NCBI GenBank assembly: GCA_963923035.1
Contig: CAWUKT010000035.1
Span: 1-64,000, forward strand
Direction of reading: 5' to 3'
DNA length: 64,000 nucleotides
From: CAWUKT01 sp963923035
GTDB taxonomy: Bacteria; Bacteroidota; Bacteroidia; J057; JADKCL01
Shown here piece after piece: positions 8,727 to 18,200 of this stretch. Both the position numbers and the translations under genes were made by a program. The notes beneath the pieces were generated by a model that saw only the letters and a program-made list of their open reading frames with translations, did not search any database and had not been told where the DNA came from. Position 1 is the first letter of the stretch; each line of letters starts with the position of its first letter.

Positions 8727-10016
8727 TTACTGAAAAACCCGCGTATCTATGGTTTTTCCAAAGTTATTCTCGTCTTGCTCAAAGTTTCTCCAGCCATTCA
8801 ACTTATCAGAACCCTGCCAAATCTCAAGCAATTTTTTGTCCTTAATATTTCCCGCATTCCACTCTTCTTCTTGCTCCACCAGCATTCTTTTCAGCTTCAC
8901 CGACACATATACATGGCCCTTGGGATCGATGCGGATCAACCGCTCTCCCGTACGGGTCAGGTGGGTTTGGTCGTCCAACATGGACTTAAACTCTTCTTCA
9001 GGAAGCTCGGTGGCGATTTCCTCCCAAGCCGAGTCTGCTGGCTCAATGATGTTGCTTTCTACAAGTTTACGGAATTGCGTATTGGCAATATATACTTGCT
9101 CATTGGTGGGGACATCGTCCTCCATCCCAATGCCCCGACCAGCGATGTACAAAGGAGAGAAGCAATAGCCCTTGGTCCCGTACTTCGCGGTTATTTTGCC
9201 AATTTCTTCTATTTCAGTGTAGTTGTGTTTGGTCAAAACGGTTCCTACAATAAATGGGACATTGTGCTTTTGCATGAGCTCCATGCCCTTGATCACCTTC
9301 CGGTAGTTCCCTTTCCCGCGGAACCGATTGCAGGACTCCGGCGTAGCTCCATCCAGGGTCGTCTGGAGGAAAACGAAGTTTTTGAGCTTTGCCAAGGCTT
9401 CGAAATCTTTCTCCTTGGTCACAGTCAGGTCTGATCCCACTGAGACCATCAGGCCCAGATCGTCGGCATACTTGACTGCTTCCAGCAATTCCGGCCGCAT
9501 GAAGGGGTCTCCCCCCGTGAATCGGACGTAGAAGACACCCGAAGCAACCACATCGTCAATGGCCCTCAACCAGTCCTCGATGGGCATCTCGGTGTTGACA
9601 TCCACGAAGGGATTGCTGAAGTAGGAACAATAATCGCACTGACGCGCGCACTTATTGGTGTATTCGATCTCTACGCCCAGCGGGGCGTAGAAGTAATCGT
9701 CGGAAAAATCCTGAACATCGTCAAAGAAAAATTGAGCTGTCGAAGGGGCGGATTCGGTGGTCACTTCGCAGATATTCTTGGATACCAGGTCTTTGACGAA
9801 GAATTCGACGGACTTGGCTTCAACATCCGAAATATCATAATCCTCAGAAACCACACTCATGATTTCGTCTACCGTACGGGGTACGCGCAGGGCTTTGATC
9901 GCTTCATAGCCGAATTCATTGAAGAATCTGACAGATTGACGCTGAATGATTAAAACCACACAACCAAATCCTTCACGCCTTACCTTGAGCCGGTTCGACA
10001 AAACATATTTTTCCAT
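8727..10016 (-). CDS. Radical SAM peptide maturase with N-terminal PqqD/RRE-like domain
   Basis: A 429-residue protein. Residues 1-90 resemble a PqqD/RiPP-recognition domain (IIQRQSVRFFNEFGYEAIKA, PRTVDEIMSVVSEDYD). The radical SAM core begins at about 113, with the cluster motif Cys123-x3-Cys127-x2-Cys130 (NKCARQCDYCSYF), SAM motif RFTGGDPF near 165 and later core strands (FLQTTLDGAT, FIVGTVLTKHNYTEI). The C-terminal part has the SPASM-type entry RIDPKGHVYVS, yet there is no cysteine after Cys285, so auxiliary clusters bound by SPASM cysteines are absent. It probably modifies the 67-residue peptide encoded just downstream. The first codon follows a 107-base AT-rich gap containing a TATAAT-like stretch, so it may also have its own promoter. 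Confidence 0.87.
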   Translation of the reverse strand: MEKYVLSNRLKVRREGFGCVVLIIQRQSVRFFNEFGYEAIKALRVPRTVDEIMSVVSEDYDISDVEAKSVEFFVKDLVSKNICEVTTESAPSTAQFFFDDVQDFSDDYFYAPLGVEIEYTNKCARQCDYCSYFSNPFVDVNTEMPIEDWLRAIDDVVASGVFYVRFTGGDPFMRPELLEAVKYADDLGLMVSVGSDLTVTKEKDFEALAKLKNFVFLQTTLDGATPESCNRFRGKGNYRKVIKGMELMQKHNVPFIVGTVLTKHNYTEIEEIGKITAKYGTKGYCFSPLYIAGRGIGMEDDVPTNEQVYIANTQFRKLVESNIIEPADSAWEEIATELPEEEFKSMLDDQTHLTRTGERLIRIDPKGHVYVSVKLKRMLVEQEEEWNAGNIKDKKLLEIWQGSDKLNGWRNFEQDENNFGKTIDTRVFQ

Positions 10017-10123
10017 ATTGCTTTGATTCTTAAAGGGGATTATTCAGAGATATATTATAGTCGTTCTCTTAAATTACCGATTTTTTTCCAAACGGGCAGC
10101 CACAATTTCAGATTGGCGGCGAT

Positions 10124-11089
10124 TTATGCCGATTCAAAATAGCCAATTGAGTACTCTTCCTTCAATTCCCGGATTCTATACCTCAGCTTCTCGACCAATG
10201 GGGCTGAACTATTCTTCAATGCTGCCTGCAAAGAAGAGATACTGCGGGGCTGGTCCCTAAAAGGTGCCAATTTCTCTACCATCAGCTCCTTCATTTTCAG
10301 CTTCTCCAAGGTAAAATCTTCGACCAGATTCAAAGAATTTGCCAAATCAGTTTCCCCCCAGGAGTGGAACCAATCGATCAAAACGGCTTTGTCCTGGATC
10401 AGATCAATCTTGTATTTGAGGCTTTCCTCGCTCTCAGACAGAAAAATGCAATTGTCCTGGAACATATACCGTCCATCAATTCCCAAGACTGTCCCATTCT
10501 GAGAAGGTTCATAGACGGGGACGTGGAATTGAAGGTCAATTTTCCCTTTCAAACCTATCGCAATCTCCTTCATGATATCAGTATAGCCTCTGATTTCTTC
10601 TCCCCCCTGGAACAACTCTACATCCAGGCCAAGAGAAATCGCAGGCATCGCCAGGGCAGGGTACAAAACCTCCACCACCGTGGGCCGCAGCCCCAACCCA
10701 ATACCCCTCCGCTGGTAGGACTTCAAGCCTCCCAAAAAGGAATTCTCATACAGGTGCATGAGGTAATCCTGCTCCAATCCCATGGAAAAGAACACCACCA
10801 ATTCCATGATCTCAGGCAGCACCTGCGAGGTCAGCAATATCTGGTTCTCCTCCACATTGTAGCCCGCATTCAGGAAGTCCTGTACCACAAAATAGGAGCG
10901 GTTCGGAATCGCTTCCCGGTCCCGGGGAGCCATGAAACCCGCCAATACATCATCGATGACGACGATGGAATGGTACTGCTGTTGGGTTTCCACGAGGTCC
11001 TTCATGGAGCCGAAATAATGGCCGAGGTTACGGGGGCCAAAAAGTGGGTTGTGGACGCTGATCTGGGTGGGTTTGATAGAGGGGATCAT
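10124..11089 (-). CDS. TrpRS-like class I synthetase paralog lacking KMSKS (copy B)
   Basis: A 321-residue paralog of the protein at 7296-8246. I chose the ATG at 11089 because it aligns with the start of copy A and follows the preceding stop by 16 bases; the longer frame would overlap the AAA+ gene. The HIGH-type motif reads NLGH (21-24), so its first His is lost. After GIDG (203-206) it reads RYMFQD, with no KMSKS lysine. The presumed tryptophan-binding Asp position is Ala150. Both copies share elements such as YENSFLG-x-LKSYQR, FQGGEE and GIDG-[KR]-YM-x-Q, which suggests a conserved, non-canonical function. The two copies differ enough that they may act as a heteromer or on different substrates. 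Confidence 0.8.
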   Translation of the reverse strand: MIPSIKPTQISVHNPLFGPRNLGHYFGSMKDLVETQQQYHSIVVIDDVLAGFMAPRDREAIPNRSYFVVQDFLNAGYNVEENQILLTSQVLPEIMELVVFFSMGLEQDYLMHLYENSFLGGLKSYQRRGIGLGLRPTVVEVLYPALAMPAISLGLDVELFQGGEEIRGYTDIMKEIAIGLKGKIDLQFHVPVYEPSQNGTVLGIDGRYMFQDNCIFLSESEESLKYKIDLIQDKAVLIDWFHSWGETDLANSLNLVEDFTLEKLKMKELMVEKLAPFRDQPRSISSLQAALKNSSAPLVEKLRYRIRELKEEYSIGYFESA

Positions 11090-11105
11090 AGAGGGAGAAT
11101 TGAAT

Positions 11106-12293
11106 TTATGAGGGGGTAGAAAGGACAGCTTTTCGGGGAAAATGCTTCTCAAACGTGGCGATGATGTCTTCTTTCCCGATTTTACTTTTGTAAATCAGGC
11201 AATCGCCTGAAGTGGCCTGGGCTTGCAATTTTTCTAATTTTGCCTCCAAACTGGGAATCACCTTTTCCCGCATTTCAATGGCTTTGGAGGGATAACCAAT
11301 CCGCTCAGCTTCCTTCGCTTCTTTGGAATAAGTCCGGATCAGACGCCGCAGCTTCTTTTCCTCTTTCACGATGGCCTTCTCCGCCTCCCACTGGACTTCC
11401 AGCCGGCTCCGTTTGTCCTCCAACTCCGGTAGAGAGCCATTGAGGCCGTCATGTTCGGTAATTCCCATCTCCTCTGCGAGCTTAAGGCGGGAGATTTGCT
11501 GGGACAACTCGATCAATTTCAGGGGCATCGATTCCATGTCCAACCGCAAATTCGCGCCGGCCAGGTCCAGGAGATCAAGCGCCTTGTCGGGCAGGTAGCG
11601 GTCGGGGATGAAAGCCGCCGCCATCTCCACTGCCGAAACTACGGCAGCGTCACTGATCGGCAATCCGTGGTGTGCTTCGTACCGGGCCTTGATCCCATGC
11701 ACCATCAAAATCGCCGTTTGGATATCTGGTTCGGAGATTTCCACCTTTTGAAACCTCCGCTCAAAAGCCTTATCCTGCCCAATGAAGGCATCAAATTCCT
11801 TGTACGTAGTTGCACCGATCAAGCGAATTTCACCCCGGGAAATGGCCGGCTTGAGAATATTTGAGATGTCGAGAGAACCCTTCGCGGATCCTGTCCCGAT
11901 GGTATTGTGAATCTCGTCAATGAAGAGGACGATTTTATCCTTGTGTTTCCTGACTTCCCCCAAGATCAAATTCAACCGTTCCTCAAACTCCCCCCGGTAG
12001 CTCGTTCCCGCCACCAGATTGCTGATGGGCAAGCTGTAGATGACCTTGTTGCGAAACAGTTCCGGCAATTCTCCATTCAGCATCATTGTGGCAATTTTCT
12101 CCACGATGGCCGTTTTTCCCACTCCCGGCTCCCCCACCAGTACCGGATTGTTTTTGTTCTTCCGGCAGAGAATTTCCAGGATGCTCCGAATCTCCATTTC
12201 ACGGTGAATCACGGGATCAAACTGATCCTCAGCCGCCAGGGCATTCATGTTCACACCGAATTTATCGAGGATTTCAGATCTAAATACTGTCAT
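11106..12293 (-). CDS. Single-domain ClpB-derived AAA+ ATPase
   Basis: A 395-residue protein equivalent to ClpB NBD1 plus part of the coiled-coil middle domain; the ClpB N domain and second AAA+ domain are missing. The N-terminal linker LDKFGVNMNALA matches the canonical ClpB linker. Walker A is GEPGVGKTA (about 53-61), Walker B IVLFIDEIHN (about 125), the substrate loop AGTSYRGEFEERL, sensor region LIGATT and arginine-finger segment AFERRFQKV. All NBD1 catalytic elements are present. The ATG at 12293 comes one base after the NRPS stop, so translation is probably coupled. It is likely a dedicated unfoldase or remodelling ATPase for a cluster protein or precursor. A complete ClpB lies at 52910-55525, so this is not the cell's only copy. 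Confidence 0.85.
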   Translation of the reverse strand: MTVFRSEILDKFGVNMNALAAEDQFDPVIHREMEIRSILEILCRKNKNNPVLVGEPGVGKTAIVEKIATMMLNGELPELFRNKVIYSLPISNLVAGTSYRGEFEERLNLILGEVRKHKDKIVLFIDEIHNTIGTGSAKGSLDISNILKPAISRGEIRLIGATTYKEFDAFIGQDKAFERRFQKVEISEPDIQTAILMVHGIKARYEAHHGLPISDAAVVSAVEMAAAFIPDRYLPDKALDLLDLAGANLRLDMESMPLKLIELSQQISRLKLAEEMGITEHDGLNGSLPELEDKRSRLEVQWEAEKAIVKEEKKLRRLIRTYSKEAKEAERIGYPSKAIEMREKVIPSLEAKLEKLQAQATSGDCLIYKSKIGKEDIIATFEKHFPRKAVLSTPS

Positions 12294-12294
12294 T

Positions 12295-15200
12295 CTATTT
12301 ATTGGAGTCAGTGTCAATAAAGTTAGTTAAAGTTTCGATATCCTCAATTCCTTGCCTACAAATCCGTTTCATCGTCTCCACCAGGTAATTCCGAATTTTC
12401 CCCAGCCCCAACTCGTCAAAAAATCGGGCATTCAATTCGACATGGAGACGGTATTGCCCTTGCTCCCGCACCACCAACAACAAGAGGTAATTGCTACTGA
12501 ATGGCAATGGGGGCAATTCAAGCGTTTCTCCTCCCAACCTCGCCCGCATCTCCACGAGGTCCTTGCTGACCAGATCGATGAAATTGTACTTGTACCTGCG
12601 AATCTCATGGTGTTGGAAGCCTTGGGGAGCGAAAAATTCATCCCAGACCAGGTTATGGGGATAGGCATTGAATTCACGGGAACGGATCGTCTCTTGTACC
12701 AGTTCAGCTCCCCACTCGACCACATTTCCGACCGGCTCCATCTCCACCAATTGGAACAGACTGTTCGTGAACAGCCCCACCAGGTCCTTCCGCTCGAAAT
12801 CTTCGCGGTTGTGGACCGACGAGGAAATCAACATTTTCAGGTTCCCCGAGAAATGGCGGATCAAAAGCGTCTCCAACAACAGGAAGAAATCACTGGGAAA
12901 AATTCTGGCCCGGTGGCAAAAGGCTTCGACTGCGGCGAAATCCTCCCCGGTGATCATCACGGTATCCCGCAGGGTTGCATAGGTGACTTCCTCCGTCACC
13001 CCGTCTTTTTCCACCCGGAACGGGTGGAAGGGTGGCACCTGCGCAGCCAAGCGCTCCCAATAGCTCCGGGCCTCTGCCAAGAGTCCATTCTCCACCGCGA
13101 ATGCGGTGGACTGGATATGGTCGCGGTAGCTTGAGCCCATTTCCGGAAGTTTGTACCCTTCATTCAGGTAAAAAGCCGCCAGGTCTCTTCCAAATACAGG
13201 AATGGACAGGCCATCAAAAATTAGGTGGCTAACGACGAAGAAAACCAAACTGCCTCCCTCTTGGAGTGGGAAGCAATAAGCCTTCAACAGGGGCGCTCCA
13301 AAAATGTCAAAGACTTCGTTGCGCAATTCCTTGCACCGGGCCCTGGCCGCCGCCAGGGGCATCGCTTCCATGCTGAGAACCCTGAAATGGTCCTGGTCGG
13401 GGGAAAGGCATTCTTGCCAGAGTTGATCTCCCTCCAAGGCGAAGGTCGTCCGCAAGGCTTCGTGACGTTCCAACAGTTGCATAAATGCCCGCTGAAGGCG
13501 CTCAACTTCCATGGGCTGATCAAGGACCACGCCGAAAGAAATATTTGAATTGCCACGGTCAATCAAAAATCGCCAAACCGCTTGCTGGAGATATGATGCG
13601 AGATAACGGCCGGGCCTTTCGGATGAAGCAGACGCCAGGATGGCCCCGGCATTTTCTTGAATAAAGTGTTCGACCCTGGCATCCAGGGAACTATTGAGCC
13701 CCAACAAGCTCAGGCCACCCTCTCCATTTGCCTGAACCTGCCATCCGGCACAGTAGGCGTGACTCAAGAAGTTTTGGATTTCCTGCTCGGAAGCGGCATT
13801 CACAGTATCTCCTTCAAAGTCCCATCGTTGGCCGGAAGCCGCGATTCGTTGGTCGATTTCTTGGGTCAATTGTCGAAAAGAAGGAGCGGTCAGCAACTTC
13901 AATGGGGCCAGGCGAATGCCGAAAACCGATTCGATCCGACCGGTCAACTCCAAGGCCTGCAAAGAATTTCCGCCCATCGCGGCATAGTTGTTCAAAATGA
14001 ATTCAGGCGGCAACTGAAAACCAAAGTAATCTTCCAGCATCACCTTGAGCCGCGCTTCGGATCCAGAGTACTCTACCGGAGCCGAGGAGGCGTCCTTCGA
14101 AATGAGCTGGAAAGGAGCGTAAGGCTCCTTTGCCAAGGCCTTTTTGTCCACCTTCCCAATCGAAATCCTCGGAAACGAAGGTAGCACCGCTGCACCATCC
14201 GGAATCATCGCCGCAGGCAATTTTCCCGAAAGAAACGAGCGAAGTTCGGGGAATGAGATCTCGGTCCCGACCAAATAGGCCACCAAATGGTTGTGAGAAG
14301 GAGCTACCACCAGGGCTGCTTGCTGAACCTTCGGGTGGCTCAACAATACCTGCTCGATTTCCTCCGGTTCTATGCGTACCCCGCCCCGTTTGATCTGCGC
14401 GTCCCGTCTTCCAATGTATTCAATGTTTCCATTCTCACGCTCCCGAACCAAATCTCCGGTCCGGTACCACCGCCCATTCTCCAACCCTTTGTAGGGAGAT
14501 CGAATGAATGAGGCCGCTGTTTTTTCCGGCGATTTGTAATAACCGGCCCCCACGCAATCGCCTCCCAGGTACAATTCGCCGACTTCTCCCCGTTCCACCG
14601 GCTCCATCATCTCGTTCAGCACCACCGCCAGAACATGGTCAATGGGCTGTCCAATGGGGATTTTATCCGGAACTTCAGCGGGGATTTCGAAGAAAACGGT
14701 CCCCATGGAGGCTTCGGTGGCTCCATAGGTATTGGTGAATCCGACCTGGGGAAGCAATTCCCGGAAACGCCGAATCGAAGAGGCATTTACGTACTCTCCG
14801 CCAATCAAAATTTGTTTCAGGCTTTGGAGCTCGGCGACTCGCTCGGGATGTAGTTCCAGGTAGTCGACAAACACATCGAATACAGTGGGAACAAAGTCCA
14901 GAAAGGTGACCTGGTGTTCGCGGACCAAGCTGCAAAACGTTTCAAAATCAACCTCTTCGTAAGTTTTCGGCAAAATGGACTTCCCTCCGTTGCACAGCGG
15001 CCAAAAGAGCTGCCACAAGCCGGCGTCATAGTCATATTTGCTACTGAACAGGGCGACCTCCTCCTCGGACTGGCCGTACCGGCGGTCCATGTGCCGGAAC
15101 CGATTGTGCAGGCCCAAATGATAATTCAAGGTACACTTGGGGCGGCCGGTAGTACCGGAGGTATACATCCCGTAAACGAGGTCAGAGGGGCCTATTTCGG

Positions 15201-18200
15201 GGAAAGATTCTTTTCCCCGGTGCTCTATTTTGGCATCGAAATCGAGAAAATAATGGGGACATTCGAGGCCCAACTGGTTCCAGAGCGCCTTGCCCCCTTC
15301 GTTGTACGTGATAAATACGGGCTCCAATTCCAGAATCAGTTCACGAATCCGCTCTGGAGGCCAACCAATGTCCATCGGAACCAAGATCGCCCCCAATTTC
15401 ATCATCGCGTAAAATGCCAGGGGCACCTCAAGGGTTTTATCCATCAACAAAACCGCGAAGTCACCTTTTTTCACCCCGCTTTCCATCAGATACCCGGCCA
15501 GTTCCCGGGCCTTTTCTTCCAATTCTCCGTAAGAAACCCGCCTCGATCGTTGCACCAAGGCCACCCGGTCAGGAGTCCGTCGACTTTGATCCTGCAACAG
15601 TTCCAAAATCGTTCCCGGGGAAAAATATCGGTCCTGAATCCTGTTCTTGATTCCCGCCAACCAATTCCCCCCTTCACTTTTCCTCCAATAATTCGGGTTA
15701 CAAATACCCGGTAAACCCAGCACGGGAGCATCGGAAACGATCATATCCAACATCTCGGTCATTTCTGCCAGGAGTCGGTCCAACAACGCGGAATTGAGCA
15801 CATCTTCCCGGTAATCCATCCGGATCTCCAATCGGTCTTTGGAGGGCGCCAGGTAAAAATTGAGAAGGAAATTGGAGGCCAACCCCTGCATCCCGGGGAA
15901 AAAATCAAACAGGGATAGTTGGGAATCGAGGGAAAGGACGGTATTGAAAAATATCCCCGTCAAGGGAAAATGTTGTCTCTCGTCCCGGGGATCCAGCAAT
16001 GCCAACAGTTCATCAATGGGGAACCGATGTTGGGGCGCCTCCTCGACCAATTGTTGGTGGATTTGTTGGATCAACTCAGTGAACTCCGCCCCAGGGCGCA
16101 CCTGGACCCGCACCAAAACGGTGTTCAGTAGCGGGCCGACCAGTTCCCATTCTGCCGGTTGGGTTCGAAGCTGAACGGGAACTCCGATCAAGATGTCGCG
16201 GGTTCCGGCCAACCGGCCAATCAGAAGTGCGTAGGCCGCCAGGCAGATGACCGTGGAGGTGGTCTCCAATTGTTCGGCATGGGCCCGAATTCGGGCCCAA
16301 AGCGCCTTAGGTACCTGGCGGCGCAAGGTTCCCACCGAAGAAGAAAACGACGTTTCTCCCAGTGGCAATTGTAGTGGTTCGTGGTCCGTCAAAAGGCCTT
16401 GCCAATACTTCCGGGACTCCGCTTTTCGCTCCTGACCCCAATGCTCAATCGCCCTGCGACTCCAATCCAGGTAGGAATGATTGCCCACTCGTCCTTCCCC
16501 CCGGATCAGGAAGCGGAGAATATGCTGGATGCCAACTCCGTCGGTGAGCAAATGCAAAAAGACCAACCACAACCGCGGGGATTTTCCCGGCATCTCGACC
16601 CGCGCAATGCGCCACAAGGGGTATTTATCGAGTTCGAAAGGGCTTCGGAAGAATCGATTCCGCGCTAGTTGGAATCCTGATTCGGTTTGAACCTTGATGG
16701 CCTCCAAGTCCGGCACGAAAAGCTCGCCATCTGCCTGAGTCTCCATCCTCAATTGGGAGTTTTCCAGGACAAAGTGGCTGCGGAGCAGCGGAACGCGACG
16801 GACCAATTCAAGGAGACGTTCTTTCAGCTGATCGACTCCCAGCGTCTGAGGCATTTCCAGATCAACCGGAACGTGGTACACGGAACACTCGGGAACCAAC
16901 TGGTAATTTTTCCAAATCGCCGCTTGGAATGGTGAAAGTGGGGCCTGCCGAATTTCTTCCTGAGACTCCTGCTTTTTTCTTTCTCCCAACCAAGTCTCCA
17001 GCGTGGAAAGGGTAAGCGGTTGGGGCAGGCTTTCGATTTCGAGGGCTTCTTGCCGGTGACTTTCCAGTTGGGTTAAAAATTGGACCATCTTCAGGGAGTC
17101 CAATCCGTAGGAATACAGGCTTTGGTGGGGATCGGAAATCGGGGTTTCCAGAACCGATTCCAGCACCTGCTGGATGGGAGAGGTTCTTTGGATTCGAGGC
17201 AAAGGGCTATTCCCTATCTCCAATACATGCAACTTTTGCTCCCAGTACCTCTGCCGCGTGGTTCCCCGACGGACCTTGCCGCTTGAAGTTCGCGGCAAAG
17301 TTCCCCTTCGAATGAGGACAATGGCGTCCAAAGCCAATTCGAATTCTTCTGCTACCCGCTCCCGGATCCGGTGGACCACATCTCCATAGCTTTGCCCGTT
17401 GCGCTTCCGTACCTCTACGACCAATACCAGCTTTTCATGGTCCTCCTCCTCAGTCGAAAACGCCGCAGCACCATTTGCAACCAAGCCTTCCAAACCACTC
17501 AAACTCGCTTCGACGTCTTCCGGATGAATATTTCGCCCTCGAACGATCATCAAATCTTTGAGTCGCCCCGTGATGTACAACTGGCCACCCAATTGAAAGC
17601 CCAAATCTCCCGTTCGCAGAAAATACCCTTCCCTTCCTTTCAACTGCGCCCCAAAAATGGCTTTGGACTCCCGTTTCTTTCCCCAGTAACCCAGGGCATT
17701 GCTCGTTCCCTGCACCCAGATTTCTCCTTCTTGTCCTTCCTCGCATTCCTGCCCTTCTTTCACCACAACCAATTGATTCGGAGCCGCCTCCCCGCAACTG
17801 ACCTGACCCCGCTCCACCCGTAGGTCTGTATTCTCCGGCGAAGAAATCAATAAGGTCGTTTCGGCCATGCCATAGCAGGGAAGCCAGGCATTTTCCTGAA
17901 ATCCAGCCTTTCCAAACCGCTCCCCAAACCGCTCCAAAGTCGACTGGCGCACCTTCTCCGCGCCATTGAAGGCCACCCGCCACGCATCGAGGCGGATGTC
18001 CGGAGACAGCTCCCTGATCTGCTCGACACAGTGGTCGTAGGCAAAATTGGGGCCTCCACTCACAGTGATGTTATAAGTCGAAATGGCCTCCAACCATTGG
18101 TGGGGGTATTTCAGGAAGGTCATCGGATCCATGAGCCAGACTTCTCCGCCCATATAAAGTGGGTGGAGCACATTGCCGATCAGCCCCATGTCATGGTAAA

